Below, one piece after another: positions 46,304 through 55,504 of a DNA stretch of 64,000 nt. The notes under the pieces are model-generated. The model was not told the origin of the DNA. It did not search any database and saw nothing but the letters and a program-made list of their open reading frames with translations. Origin of the DNA: Paracoccus sp. IB05 (lineage in GTDB: Bacteria > Pseudomonadota > Alphaproteobacteria > Rhodobacterales > Rhodobacteraceae); the NCBI RefSeq assembly GCF_016405985.1, contig NZ_JAEFCF010000023.1, positions 22,273-86,272 of the forward strand, given 5' to 3'. The position numbers and the translations under genes were made by a program. How positions within the stretch are numbered: the stretch's first letter is position 1; each line of letters opens with the position of its first letter.

Positions 46304-46532
46304 GCGGGCCTCCGGTCGCAGCCGGCTGCACCGACCCCGAACGGGGAGCGCCGGGCCTGTCTTCCCCCCGCACCTTGACGGCCTGGGCTGCGTTTTACAT
46401 GAACCGGCACCATAGTCTTGCTTTTGTCATCTGGCATTGTTTCCATTATGGAAATTGCTATCCTGATAGCTAGAGATATGCCGTCACAAAGTAAACATTT
46501 CACCAGGCTGAAAGATGTTTGCAGGCGGCGGC
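46304..46532. promoter_or_regulatory. AT-richer promoter region of the glycosyltransferase/sulfotransferase operon
   Basis: A 229-bp gap between two same-strand paralogues, clearly richer in A+T than its surroundings, especially 46,420-46,500. It contains the palindrome at 46437-46453. A promoter for the downstream three-gene operon is likely here; exact boxes were not assigned. Confidence 0.5.
46437..46453. promoter_or_regulatory. palindrome TTGTTTCCA-TT-ATGGAA, copy 2
   Basis: TTTCCAT-T-ATGGAAA is a perfect inverted repeat (46440-46454), 135-150 bp upstream of the downstream glycosyltransferase start. It is identical outside its two central bases to the site at 34818-34834 upstream of the antiporter operon. 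Confidence 0.55.
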
Positions 46533-47612
46533 TCATATCCAGCCCCCGCGTGACATGAGGCCAAGCGCCTCCAGCTGGCGCCAGCCGGTATAGCGGCGCG
46601 ATTGCGGGGTCTTCAGCTGCGGCGCGGCAATCAGCCCGTCATAATAGCTGCCAAAGCGGGTGGGATCGGCGAAATGCTGGTGGCGCTCTTTCTCCTCACC
46701 GGATTTCGCAATGATTTCAGGCAGGAATTTGGTGTGGAGCAAAACGCCCGAGGTCATCTCGCCGCCGGTCTCGTCAAAGACATGGTTGAGCCGTGCGGGA
46801 AGCAGCGAATGTGTCGAATTGTGCCAGGCATAGCGCCAGGACCATTTCACCAGCGGGATCTTGTTCAGCGTTGGGGCGCGGCGGGGATCATCGGCAAAGA
46901 ACGCCCGCGCGCGTGGGCCGCCCTGGATCCAGAGATTGCGCAGCGGCTGTTGCACCTGGAGGCTGTAATTGCCGGAATCAAACCATTGCAGCAGGTTAAG
47001 CGGGTCGGTGCCGGGGGTATAGGGCTGCTCTCCCAGCCGGTCTTCGGGGTAGAGGTCCAGCATCATTGCGGGCATTGACCTGCGGCCCTTGCCGTCCAGC
47101 CAGGCGGTCAGCGCGGGCAAAGGGCGGGTTTCGTGCCAGGGGTAGACCAGCAACTCATCGGCATCGAGCACGAGGCACCAATGGCCATTCCCGTGCCGCA
47201 TCAGCACCCAGTTCAGCCAGTCCAGCCCGAAGCGAGATTTGCGATAAGAGCCGGGGGTTGACCAGAGCGAGACATCCGGCTGATCGCGCAGCAGGGCTTC
47301 GCTGCCATCCGTGCTGGCATTGTCTATGACCAGGAAATGATCCACGCCGAGCCGGCGGTGATGCGCCAGAAACCAGGGCAGCCGCGCCGCCTCGTTCCTG
47401 ACCACCATCGCGCAAAGAATGGCGCCTTTCCGGATCGCTCCGGTGCGGTCGGTCAGCCGGGTGAGCTCGCGTCTTTTGCGCAGCGCCCGCGCCAGCAGAA
47501 GGCGGCGCCGGTTGCGCAACCGCCAGGCCCCGATCAGGCTCTGGCGGCTGTCTTCAGCGGCCGGCAATTCGCCGATCGCATATGTCAGGCGGGGGGCTGC
47601 GCCCGCCGTCAT
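46533..47612 (-). CDS. family 2-type glycosyltransferase (paralogue)
   Basis: A 359-residue paralogue of the preceding enzyme with VVRNEAARLPWFLAHHRRLGV, FLVIDNASTDGSEALL and the metal motif LDADELLVYP near residue 152. The N terminus (about 60 residues) differs from its neighbour and is Arg-rich. It starts four bases after the galU stop, so it is probably co-transcribed with galU, coupling UDP-glucose supply to glycan assembly. Confidence 0.85.
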   Translation of the reverse strand: MTAGAAPRLTYAIGELPAAEDSRQSLIGAWRLRNRRRLLLARALRKRRELTRLTDRTGAIRKGAILCAMVVRNEAARLPWFLAHHRRLGVDHFLVIDNASTDGSEALLRDQPDVSLWSTPGSYRKSRFGLDWLNWVLMRHGNGHWCLVLDADELLVYPWHETRPLPALTAWLDGKGRRSMPAMMLDLYPEDRLGEQPYTPGTDPLNLLQWFDSGNYSLQVQQPLRNLWIQGGPRARAFFADDPRRAPTLNKIPLVKWSWRYAWHNSTHSLLPARLNHVFDETGGEMTSGVLLHTKFLPEIIAKSGEEKERHQHFADPTRFGSYYDGLIAAPQLKTPQSRRYTGWRQLEALGLMSRGGWI

Positions 47613-47616
47613 GAGC

Positions 47617-48516
47617 TTACTCAGCCGCCTTGAGCTGCACCATCATGTCATGGAGATAGGCCGTGAACTCATCGCGCAGATCGGGGCGCGACATGCCGAA
47701 CGCCACGGTCGCCTGCAGAAAGCCCGCTTTCGAGCCGCAGTCATAGCGCATGCCCCGGAAGCGGTAGCCGTACACCCCGGTGCCGCCCCAGCCCGCCTCT
47801 TCCGCGATGGCATCGGTCAGCTGGATCTCGCCGCCGGTGCCAAGCTTGGTTTCATGCAGGTTGTGCAGCACTTTCGGGTCAAGGATGTAACGCCCGATCA
47901 CCGCGAGGTTCGAAGGTGCATCCTCGGCCTTCGGTTTCTCGACCATCCCCTTTGCACGCACGATTGAGCCACGGTCCTCGGCAATATCGAGCATGCCATA
48001 GGACGATGCTTTCTCGGGCGGGACTTCCATCGCCGCAACCATATTGCCGCCGGTTTCCTGATAGGCCTCGACCATCTGCGCGAGGCAGGATTGCTCTGCA
48101 GCGATCACGTCATCGGGCAGAAGCACAGCGAAAGGCTCATCCCCGATCAGGCGGCGGGCACACCAGACGGCGTGACCAAGGCCAAGCGGGCGATTCTGGC
48201 GGACATAGGCGATGGCGCCGGAATCCATATTGGTGTCTTCCAGCACCTTCAGCAGCTCGGTCTTGCCCTTGCGGTTCAGCTCGCTTTCAAGCTCGGGGGC
48301 GCGGTCGAAATAATCCTCAAGCGCGGATTTTCCGCGCGAGGTCACGAAAATGAACTCAGTAATCCCTGCAGCCCGCGCTTCGTCGATCGCATATTGGATC
48401 AGCGGGCGGTCGACGAGGGTCATGATCTCTTTGGGCACCGACTTGGTGGCCGGAAGGAAACGGGTACCGAGGCCAGCGACAGGGAAGACGGCTTTAGTGA
48501 CTTTTTGGGGCTTCAT
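47617..48516 (-). CDS. galU: UTP-glucose-1-phosphate uridylyltransferase
   Basis: Makes UDP-glucose for exopolysaccharide, LPS and glucan synthesis. The 299 residues show the nucleotidyltransferase signature AGLGTRFLPATKSVPKE at the N terminus, VLLPDDVI, and VEKPKAEDAPSNLAVIGRYI. ATG at 48516 gives the normal length; the longer frame upstream is Cys-rich and not conserved in type. Confidence 0.96.
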   Translation of the reverse strand: MKPQKVTKAVFPVAGLGTRFLPATKSVPKEIMTLVDRPLIQYAIDEARAAGITEFIFVTSRGKSALEDYFDRAPELESELNRKGKTELLKVLEDTNMDSGAIAYVRQNRPLGLGHAVWCARRLIGDEPFAVLLPDDVIAAEQSCLAQMVEAYQETGGNMVAAMEVPPEKASSYGMLDIAEDRGSIVRAKGMVEKPKAEDAPSNLAVIGRYILDPKVLHNLHETKLGTGGEIQLTDAIAEEAGWGGTGVYGYRFRGMRYDCGSKAGFLQATVAFGMSRPDLRDEFTAYLHDMMVQLKAAE

Positions 48517-48695
48517 GATCGCACTCGTGTTTATTCCGGCGCAGCATTTGCACCTCAATTTGAGCTCTTCCCAGAACAATTTGTCCTGAATTTGGCGCCA
48601 ACGTGTTTCTAGGCGAGATTCTGCTAAAGTACAGCGCGAAAGCGTGTGACGAATTCTGCCTCAGGTTGAATTGTGCAAACCTCAGGCAATGCGGT

Positions 48696-49499
48696 TCAGC
48701 CCGGATCCTTCAGAGAGACTGCGGGGGCGCGGGCAATGAAGAAAGGATTGTCCCAGCCGGGTTTGCCATAGGTCAGGGGGGCGTGGCTGTCGAAATGCAG
48801 CACCTCGCCGCCGGCCCCGCGCAGCACGGCATCCCCTGCGGCAGTGTCCCATTCCATGGTACGGCCCAGGCGCGGATAGAGATCGGCCTCACCGGTCGCG
48901 ACCAGGCAGAATTTCAGGCTGGAACCGGCGCTTTTCGAATCCCTGACCGCATAAAGATTGATATAGGCATCCGTGGCCGCATCGCGGTGCGATTTCGAAG
49001 CCACCACCATCAGCGCGCCGTTATCCGGCGCCGCATTGACCCGCAGCGGCGTCAGCGCGCCGGGTCGGGCCTTGTCGAAGGGGCCGGCCTCCTCGACAGC
49101 GGTGCCATCGGCCAGGGTATAGAAAAGCCGTTCCTTTGCAGGCGCATAGACAACACCATGGCGCGGTACACCATTTTCGACATAGGCGATATTGACGGTG
49201 AAATCCCCGCGGCGCTGCACGAATTCCTTGGTCCCGTCCAGCGGATCGACGATCAGGAAGGTCGAGGCGGTCAGGGCATGGCTTGCGGCCTGTTCCTCGG
49301 TGATCAGCACCAGGTCTGGAAACTCCGCGCGCAACCCGGCCGAGATCAGCGCATCGGCGGCCTCATCGGCCTCGGTCACCGGGCTCGAATCACCCTTGGC
49401 CTTCACCTCGAAATCCGGGCCGTTATAGACTTCCATGATCCGGTCCCCGGCCTCGAGCGCGAGGCGGCGTATGACGGTGACGAGGCGGTCAAAGTCCAT
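48696..49499 (-). CDS. cysQ: 3'(2'),5'-bisphosphate nucleotidase CysQ
   Basis: A 267-residue Mg2+-dependent phosphatase of the inositol-monophosphatase superfamily. It hydrolyses 3'-phosphoadenosine 5'-phosphate (PAP), the by-product of PAPS-using sulfotransferases and of PAPS reduction. Motifs: SPVTEADEAAD, LITEEQ, the metal-binding DPLDGTKEF and MEWDTAAGDA. ATG at 49499 follows GGAGC. It lies upstream of galU on the same strand across a 179-bp gap. A functional link with the sulfotransferase at 42 kb is plausible, though CysQ also serves cysteine synthesis. Confidence 0.93.
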   Translation of the reverse strand: MDFDRLVTVIRRLALEAGDRIMEVYNGPDFEVKAKGDSSPVTEADEAADALISAGLRAEFPDLVLITEEQAASHALTASTFLIVDPLDGTKEFVQRRGDFTVNIAYVENGVPRHGVVYAPAKERLFYTLADGTAVEEAGPFDKARPGALTPLRVNAAPDNGALMVVASKSHRDAATDAYINLYAVRDSKSAGSSLKFCLVATGEADLYPRLGRTMEWDTAAGDAVLRGAGGEVLHFDSHAPLTYGKPGWDNPFFIARAPAVSLKDPG

Positions 49500-49730
49500 G
49501 AAATGCTCCGGTCTGGTCTGATGGGGCGCGAAATGGCGCCTGTTGCCACAGGGTTTGCAGCCCTTTATCCTCGCGCAGAAAGGGATCGGCAAGCAATCGC
49601 TGCCAGAATTCCAGGAACTGCCCCGTTTCAGACGCTTTTCCAGGGGATAGTCTGCCGACCGCAGGGGGCGCTGCCCGCGGTTCGGCAGTGAAGCACGGCG
49701 CGACGGCCAGAGGCAGCAAGGGCATCATCC

Positions 49731-50555
49731 ATGTTCCGACCAGAGGCGCAACGGATCTCGCATATGCGGACCGGCTTCGAACTTATCGAGGTGATCTACC
49801 ACGCCACCGTGCGCCAGCTGCGCGGCTCGCATTCCAATGCGGTGGTCGCTTTGGTGATGAATGTGCTGCAGGCGGTGCTGGTGCTGGTGCTGTTTGTGGT
49901 GATGTTCGATCTGCTGGGGATGCGGCGACTGGCGCTGCGCGGCGATTTCATCCTTTATGTGATGTCGGGCGTCTTCATGTTCCTGACCCATGTGAAAGCG
50001 CTTGGCGCAGTGGCGGCGGCGGACAGCCCGGCCTCGGCGATGATGATGCATGCACCGATGAACCCGATCATCGCGGTGGTCTCGGCTGCGCTGGCGGCGC
50101 TGTATAAGCAGACATTCGCGGCCGGGGTCATCCTGTTTGTCTATCATGCGGTGATGCAGCCGATCACGATTTTCGATCCGGTCGGCACCCTGGGGATGTT
50201 CATCCTGTCCTGGGCCTCAGGCGCGGCGATTGGCCTGATCTTCTACGCCGCAAAGCCCTGGCAACCGGATCTGGTGGGCATTCTGTCGACGATCTATCAG
50301 CGCGCGAATATGATCGCCTCGGGCAAGATGTTCGTGGCCAATCAGGCCTCGTCCTGGCTGCGCAGCAAATTCGACTGGAATCCGCTCTATCACACGATTG
50401 ACCAGGCGCGTGGCGATATTTTCCTGAATTATCAGCCGCGCTACACCAATATCGAATATCCGATCTGGGCGGTGATGGTCTGTCTGATGATCGGGCTGAT
50501 GGGCCAGTTCTTCACCCGCAAATATGCCTCGGCCAGCTGGGGGAAACGCCGGTGA
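49731..50555 (+). CDS. ABC-2 type polysaccharide export permease (KpsM/Wzm-like)
   Basis: A 274-residue inner-membrane permease with about six hydrophobic segments and the capsule-exporter look (LIEVIYHATVRQLRGSHSNAVVAL, IDQARGDIFLNYQPRYTNIEYP). Such permeases work with an ATPase (KpsT/Wzt); none is encoded next to it or elsewhere in the window. ATG at 49731 is used; ATG at 49764 is possible. The stop overlaps the next gene as GTGA. It is divergent from cysQ. Confidence 0.82.
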   Translation: MFRPEAQRISHMRTGFELIEVIYHATVRQLRGSHSNAVVALVMNVLQAVLVLVLFVVMFDLLGMRRLALRGDFILYVMSGVFMFLTHVKALGAVAAADSPASAMMMHAPMNPIIAVVSAALAALYKQTFAAGVILFVYHAVMQPITIFDPVGTLGMFILSWASGAAIGLIFYAAKPWQPDLVGILSTIYQRANMIASGKMFVANQASSWLRSKFDWNPLYHTIDQARGDIFLNYQPRYTNIEYPIWAVMVCLMIGLMGQFFTRKYASASWGKRR

Positions 50556-51232
50556 TCCGCCGCTGTCTCACGGGTCTCGCCGTTGCGGCCCTGGCCATTA
50601 TGGCTCTGGCTCCGGGCGCGGTTTTGCAGGCCGAGACCCTGCCCGCGCTCTATTCTGTCGAGGGCGTGGCCGCTGATGATGTGCTCAATATCCGGGCCGC
50701 GCCCGAGGCAGGGGCGGCGATCCTTGGCACCATCGCGCCCGGCACCGAAGGGGTCGAAGTGATCCGGCTGAGCGAAAGCGGCAAATGGGGCCAGGTCGGC
50801 ACCGCTGAGGGCAATGGCTGGGTTGCGATGCGCTATCTGCGCCCGCTGCCGGTGGCGAGCCGCACCACCCCGCGCCCCTTCCTCTGTCACGGCACGGAAC
50901 CGTTCTGGAGCCTGAACAGCGGCGGCGCTATTGGCACGCAAAGCGGTGCATGGGCCGCACCGGAGGACAGGCCGCAACCCCTCGCGGTGCTGTCGGCGCT
51001 GGATCTGTCCGAGCCCCGCTTCGCCGCACCTTCGGGGGATATGGTCTGGTTCGTGAGCCTTGCCGGAAAAACCGCAAAAGGGGCCGTTGAGGTCTTCAGC
51101 CTGACCGTCACGCGCGGCACCTGTTCTGACGGCATGTCCGACCGGGTTTACGGCTTCGAAGCCTTTGTCGCGCGCCAGACGAAGGGCGAGGCGCGGGCCT
51201 TCCAGGGCTGCTGCACCCTTGACGCGCGCTGA
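50552..51232 (+). CDS. secreted SH3 domain-containing protein
   Basis: A 226-residue exported protein: signal peptide (about 1-27, ending LQAE), then a bacterial SH3-type domain at about 33-98 (LNIRAAPEAGAAILGTI, GWVAMRYL). The C-terminal domain carries CHGTEPFWSL and Cys residues typical of a COG3650-like group. SH3b domains often bind the cell wall. GTG at 50552 overlaps the permease stop, so the two are probably co-expressed. Specific role unknown. Confidence 0.8.
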   Translation: MIRRCLTGLAVAALAIMALAPGAVLQAETLPALYSVEGVAADDVLNIRAAPEAGAAILGTIAPGTEGVEVIRLSESGKWGQVGTAEGNGWVAMRYLRPLPVASRTTPRPFLCHGTEPFWSLNSGGAIGTQSGAWAAPEDRPQPLAVLSALDLSEPRFAAPSGDMVWFVSLAGKTAKGAVEVFSLTVTRGTCSDGMSDRVYGFEAFVARQTKGEARAFQGCCTLDAR

Positions 51233-51314
51233 GCCTTGCCCTGCGAGGCGCCCGATTGCGTGCAGATCGGGCACAGGATCGTGAAAAATCGCCGCAGACT
51301 CCGCCCATGTCCCG

Positions 51315-51343
51315 TTGCAGGCGGAATTGCCCCTGCCTATATA
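51315..51343 (+). promoter_or_regulatory. dnaK promoter (heat-shock-like)
   Basis: TTGCAG (51315-51320) and TATATA (51338-51343) are separated by 17 bp; the -10 is within CCTATATA. This fits both a housekeeping promoter and the alphaproteobacterial RpoH pattern (TTG in the -35, C-Y-TAT-N-T in the -10). It lies about 109 bp upstream of the dnaK ATG. Confidence 0.6.
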
Positions 51344-51451
51344 CGGCCAGTCAAAGGGTGATGCGTCACCCGTTCCAATCCATAACCCTGATCCTGTGCC
51401 GAAGTTTCCGGGCAGCGACAGGGGAGATCGCCTGAAGAAAGGGATACAAAT

Positions 51452-53362
51452 ATGGCCAAAGTCATCGGTATCGACCTCGGCACCACCAACTCCTGCGTCG
51501 CCATCATGGATGGCTCGCAACCGCGCGTCATCGAAAACGCGGAAGGCGCCCGCACCACCCCGTCCATCGTCGGCTTCACCGAGACCGAGCGTCTGGTCGG
51601 TCAGGCCGCCAAGCGCCAGGCGGTGACCAATGCCTCGAACACCGTTTTCGCGGTGAAGCGTCTGATCGGCCGCCGCATCGGTGATGCCGAAGTCGAAAAA
51701 GACAAGAAGCTCGTCTCCTATGACATTGTCGATTCGGGCAATGGCGACGCCTGGGTCGAGGTGCGCGGCGAGAAATATTCGCCCTCGCAAATCTCGGCTT
51801 TCATCCTGCAGAAGATGAAGGAAACCGCCGAATCCTATCTGGGTGAAACCGTCACCCAGGCCGTGATCACGGTTCCCGCCTATTTCAACGACGCTCAGCG
51901 TCAGGCCACCAAAGACGCTGGCAAGATCGCTGGCCTCGAAGTGCTGCGCATCATCAACGAGCCGACCGCAGCTGCGCTGGCTTATGGTCTCGACAAGAAA
52001 GAGACCAAGACCATCGCGGTCTATGACCTTGGCGGCGGTACCTTCGACATCACCATTCTGGAAATCGATGACGGCCTCTTCGAGGTCAAATCGACCAATG
52101 GCGACACCTTCCTTGGTGGCGAAGATTTCGACATGCGCATCGTCCAGTATCTGGCCGATGAGTTCAAAAAGGACAATGGCGTCGATCTGACGCTGGACAA
52201 AATGGCCCTGCAGCGCCTGAAAGAGGCGGCTGAAAAGGCCAAGATCGAGCTGTCGAGCGCAAGCCAGACCGAGATCAACCAGCCGTTCATCTCGATGGAC
52301 AAGAACACCGGTCAGCCGCTTCACCTGGTGGTCAAGCTGACCCGCGCGAAACTGGAAAGCCTGGTCGGCGATCTGATCGTCAAGTCGATGAAGCCCTGTG
52401 CGGCCGCGCTGAAAGACGCTGGCCTGTCGAAGGACGATATCGACGAGGTGGTTCTGGTCGGCGGTATGACCCGGATGCCGCGCGTGATCGAAGAGGTCAC
52501 CAAGTTCTTCGGCAAAGAGCCGCATAAGGGCGTGAACCCGGACGAAGTCGTTGCGATGGGCGCAGCCGTTCAGGCTGGCGTGCTGCAGGGCGACGTGAAA
52601 GACGTGGTTCTGTTGGACGTGACCCCGCTTTCGCTTGGCATCGAGACGCTGGGCGGTGTTTTCACCCGCCTGATCGACCGCAATACCACGATCCCGACCA
52701 AGAAATCCCAGGTCTTCTCGACCGCCGAGGACAACCAGTCGGCTGTGACGATCCGCGTCTTCCAGGGCGAGCGCGAAATGGCGGCGGATAACAAGATCCT
52801 TGGCCAGTTCAACCTGGAACAGATCCCGCCAGCCCCGCGCGGTGTGCCGCAGATCGAAGTGACCTTCGACATCGATGCCAACGGCATCGTGTCGGTGTCG
52901 GCGAAAGACAAGGGCACCAATCGCGAGCATAAGATCACCATCCAGGCCTCGGGCGGTCTCTCGGATGAGGATATCGAGAAAATGGTCCGCGACGCCGAGG
53001 CCAATGCCGATGCCGATAAGGCACGGCGTGAGCTGGTCGAGGCGAAGAACCAGGGCGAGAGCCTGCTCGATTCCACGAAGAAATCGCTGAAGGAACACGG
53101 CGAGAAAGTCGATCCGTCGACCGTTGAGGCGATTGAATTCGCCATGGTCCCGCTGGAAGAGGCGCTGAAAGGCGAAGATGCCGGCAAGATCAAATCGGGG
53201 ATCCAGAACCTCACCGAGGCGGCAATGCGGCTTGGCGAGGCGATCTACAAGGCGCAGGCCGGCGAGGCCAGCGACGACGATGGCGACGCGGCGCGTCCGG
53301 TCGATGATGACACCATCGTCGATGCCGACTTCGAGGATCTTGGCGACAACAAGCGGAAGTAA
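51452..53362 (+). CDS. dnaK: chaperone DnaK (Hsp70)
   Basis: Full-length 636-residue Hsp70. The N-terminal ATPase domain shows [36 protein letters not shown] and [14 protein letters not shown]. The substrate-binding domain follows [17 protein letters not shown], and the acidic tail ends in [13 protein letters not shown] (the DnaJ/GrpE-interacting EEVD-like region). The start is at 51452. It is followed by dnaJ after 69 bp. Confidence 0.98.
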   Translation: MAKVIGIDLGTTNSCVAIMDGSQPRVIENAEGARTTPSIVGFTETERLVGQAAKRQAVTNASNTVFAVKRLIGRRIGDAEVEKDKKLVSYDIVDSGNGDAWVEVRGEKYSPSQISAFILQKMKETAESYLGETVTQAVITVPAYFNDAQRQATKDAGKIAGLEVLRIINEPTAAALAYGLDKKETKTIAVYDLGGGTFDITILEIDDGLFEVKSTNGDTFLGGEDFDMRIVQYLADEFKKDNGVDLTLDKMALQRLKEAAEKAKIELSSASQTEINQPFISMDKNTGQPLHLVVKLTRAKLESLVGDLIVKSMKPCAAALKDAGLSKDDIDEVVLVGGMTRMPRVIEEVTKFFGKEPHKGVNPDEVVAMGAAVQAGVLQGDVKDVVLLDVTPLSLGIETLGGVFTRLIDRNTTIPTKKSQVFSTAEDNQSAVTIRVFQGEREMAADNKILGQFNLEQIPPAPRGVPQIEVTFDIDANGIVSVSAKDKGTNREHKITIQASGGLSDEDIEKMVRDAEANADADKARRELVEAKNQGESLLDSTKKSLKEHGEKVDPSTVEAIEFAMVPLEEALKGEDAGKIKSGIQNLTEAAMRLGEAIYKAQAGEASDDDGDAARPVDDDTIVDADFEDLGDNKRK

Positions 53363-53383
53363 TTCCGATTTGACCGGAAACGG

Positions 53384-53404
53384 GGGCGGCCCAATGGGTC
53401 GCCC
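53384..53404 (+). terminator. attenuator-like hairpin between dnaK and dnaJ
   Basis: GGGCGGCCC (53384-53392) pairs with GGGTCGCCC (53396-53404) over 9 bp with one G-U pair and a 3-base loop. Only two T follow, so partial termination or RNA stabilisation of the dnaK message is more likely than a full stop. Confidence 0.5.
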
Positions 53405-53431
53405 TTCGCCGGTCAGGAGAGGGCTTTTGCT

Positions 53432-54589
53432 ATGGCAAAACGCGACTACTACGAGGTTCTCGGGGTATCCCGCGGGGCCAGCGCTGATGAGTTGAAGAAA
53501 GCCTATCGCCAGAAGGCGAAAGAGCTTCATCCCGACCGCAACTCTGACAATCCCGAGGCCGAGGCTCAGTTCAAAGAGGCGAACGAGGCCTATGACGTTC
53601 TGAAGGATGCCGAGAAGAAAGCCGCTTATGACCGCTTTGGTCATGCGGCCTTCGAGGGCGGCATGGGGGGCGGTGGCCAGCGCGGCGGCTTTAACCAGCA
53701 GGGCGATTTCGCGAGCGCGTTCTCGGATGTGTTCGAGGATCTCTTTGGCGACTTCATGGGCGGGCGAGGCCAGGGCGGCGGCGGCGGTGGCCGGCAACGG
53801 GCGCAGCGTGGCTCGGATCTGCGCTATAACCTGCGGGTGTCGCTGGAGGAGGCCTGGAAGGGCGTCCATAAGACGATCTCGGTGCCGGGCTCGGTGCAAT
53901 GCGATATCTGTCATGGGTCGGGGGCCGAAGGCGGCGCCGAGCCACAGACCTGTCCGACCTGTTCGGGCATGGGCAAGGTGCGGGCGCAGCAAGGCTTTTT
54001 CACCGTCGAACGCACCTGCCCGAACTGCTCGGGCACCGGTCAGATCATCAAGAACCCCTGCAAGAACTGCCACGGGGCAGGGCGGCTTGAAAAAGACCGC
54101 CAGTTGTCCGTCAACATTCCGGCCGGTGTCGAGACCGGCACCCGCATCCGGCTCGCCGGTGAGGGCGAGGCGGGGCTGCGCGGCGGACCTTCCGGCGATC
54201 TCTACATCTTTATCGAGGTGAAAGAGCACGCACTCTTCCAGCGCGACAGCGTGCATCTTTTCTTCCCGGTGCCGATTTCCATGGCCCGCGCCGCGCTTGG
54301 CGGCGAGGTCGAAGTGCCGACCATCGACGGCGGACGGAGCCGCGTGAAGGTCCCCGCCGGTGCGCAATCCGGGAAACAGATGCGGCTGCGGGGCAAGGGC
54401 ATGCCGGCGCTGCGCGGCGGCGGGGTCGGCGATATGGTGATCGAACTGCGGGTCGAAACGCCGGTCAATCTGACGTCGCGCCAGAAAGAACTGCTGACCG
54501 AATTCGAGAAGCTCTCAGAAGAAAACAACCCGGAGGGGTCAAATTTCTTTTCGAAAGTCAAAGGCTTCTGGGATGGGATGAAGGGCTGA
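53432..54589 (+). CDS. dnaJ: chaperone DnaJ (Hsp40)
   Basis: A 385-residue class A J-protein. The J-domain has HPD at 33-35, followed by a Gly-rich region (about 75-125), four zinc-binding CxxCxGxG repeats ([32 protein letters not shown]) and the C-terminal substrate-binding domain. ATG at 53432 follows GGAGAGG. Works with DnaK. Confidence 0.98.
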   Translation: MAKRDYYEVLGVSRGASADELKKAYRQKAKELHPDRNSDNPEAEAQFKEANEAYDVLKDAEKKAAYDRFGHAAFEGGMGGGGQRGGFNQQGDFASAFSDVFEDLFGDFMGGRGQGGGGGGRQRAQRGSDLRYNLRVSLEEAWKGVHKTISVPGSVQCDICHGSGAEGGAEPQTCPTCSGMGKVRAQQGFFTVERTCPNCSGTGQIIKNPCKNCHGAGRLEKDRQLSVNIPAGVETGTRIRLAGEGEAGLRGGPSGDLYIFIEVKEHALFQRDSVHLFFPVPISMARAALGGEVEVPTIDGGRSRVKVPAGAQSGKQMRLRGKGMPALRGGGVGDMVIELRVETPVNLTSRQKELLTEFEKLSEENNPEGSNFFSKVKGFWDGMKG

Positions 54590-54613
54590 CCCGTTCAGTC
54601 CGGGCGATATTGG

Positions 54614-54644
54614 GGCCGGTTCCGCGGGCGGGGCCGGCCTTTTT
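54614..54644 (+). terminator. intrinsic terminator after dnaJ
   Basis: GGCCGG (54614-54619) and CCGGCC (54634-54639) form a GC stem with a 14-base loop, followed directly by TTTTT. Confidence 0.75.
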
Positions 54645-54727
54645 ACTGCCTGCATGCGGCTGTGGATATTTCTGTGTTTAACTGTGGTATTAAGTCTTTC
54701 TAAACCGCTGGGCCGCAATCTGCTGGC

Positions 54728-55504
54728 ATGGCAAAGCATCATTCCTTCGCAGAATCATCCATGCCGCCCTTTCTCCCCTTCGGGGATGAGGCCCTTGCCA
54801 CGCCGGTGGCAACTGCGCCTGGTGGGCGGCTTCCGAGCTATATCCAGGACCACCGCCGAAGGTTGCGCACCCGTTTTCTCGAAGGCGGGGCGGTGGCGAT
54901 GCCCGATTACGAGCTTTTGGAACTGCTGTTGTTCCGGGCGATCCCCCGGCAGGATGTAAAGCCGCTGGCGCGTCTGCTGCTCGAGACCTTTGGCGATTTC
55001 AACCGCGTGGTCACGGCGCCGCTGGTCCGGCTGATGCAGGTGAAGGGTGTTGGCGAGGCAGTGGCGCTGGAGCTGCATATCGTCGGCGCGGCGGCGCAGA
55101 GGATGATGCGGGCGCGGGTGATCAACCAGCCGGTGCTTTCCTCCTGGGATGCGCTGCTGGATTATTGTCATACGGCGATGGCGCATCGAGAGACCGAACA
55201 GTTCCGCATCCTGTTTCTTGACCGCAAGAATGTGTTGATCGCAGATGAGGAACAGGCGCGGGGCACCGTCGATCACGTCCCGGTCTATCCGCGCGAGGTG
55301 GTGAAACGGGCGCTGGAACTGAACGCTTCGGCGCTGATCCTGGTCCACAACCACCCGTCGGGCGACCCGACGCCCTCGGATTGCGACGTCACCATGACAC
55401 TTCAGGTTCAGGATGCCTGCCGCGCGCTGAACATCACGCTTCACGACCATCTGGTTATCGGAAAGGGAAGGGAAATGAGCTTCCGCTCGCAGGGCTATCT
55501 CTGA
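54728..55504 (+). CDS. radC: RadC family (JAB/MPN-fold) protein
   Basis: A 258-residue protein with an N-terminal helix-hairpin-helix-like region (LLELLLFRAIPRQDVKPLAR, LMQVKGVGEAVALEL). The C-terminal metallo-JAB domain has its zinc motif complete as HNHPSGDPTPSDCD near residue 205. Despite its name the family has no proven role in DNA repair. ATG at 54728 has no clear ribosome site; ATG at 54761 is an alternative. Confidence 0.92.
   Translation: MAKHHSFAESSMPPFLPFGDEALATPVATAPGGRLPSYIQDHRRRLRTRFLEGGAVAMPDYELLELLLFRAIPRQDVKPLARLLLETFGDFNRVVTAPLVRLMQVKGVGEAVALELHIVGAAAQRMMRARVINQPVLSSWDALLDYCHTAMAHRETEQFRILFLDRKNVLIADEEQARGTVDHVPVYPREVVKRALELNASALILVHNHPSGDPTPSDCDVTMTLQVQDACRALNITLHDHLVIGKGREMSFRSQGYL

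Noticed and set aside
50441..54367. 1308-codon open frame on the minus strand over dnaK and dnaJ
   Set aside because: It is exactly antisense to two highly conserved genes. Strong third-position GC bias keeps the opposite frame open, and the product shows no recognisable domain.
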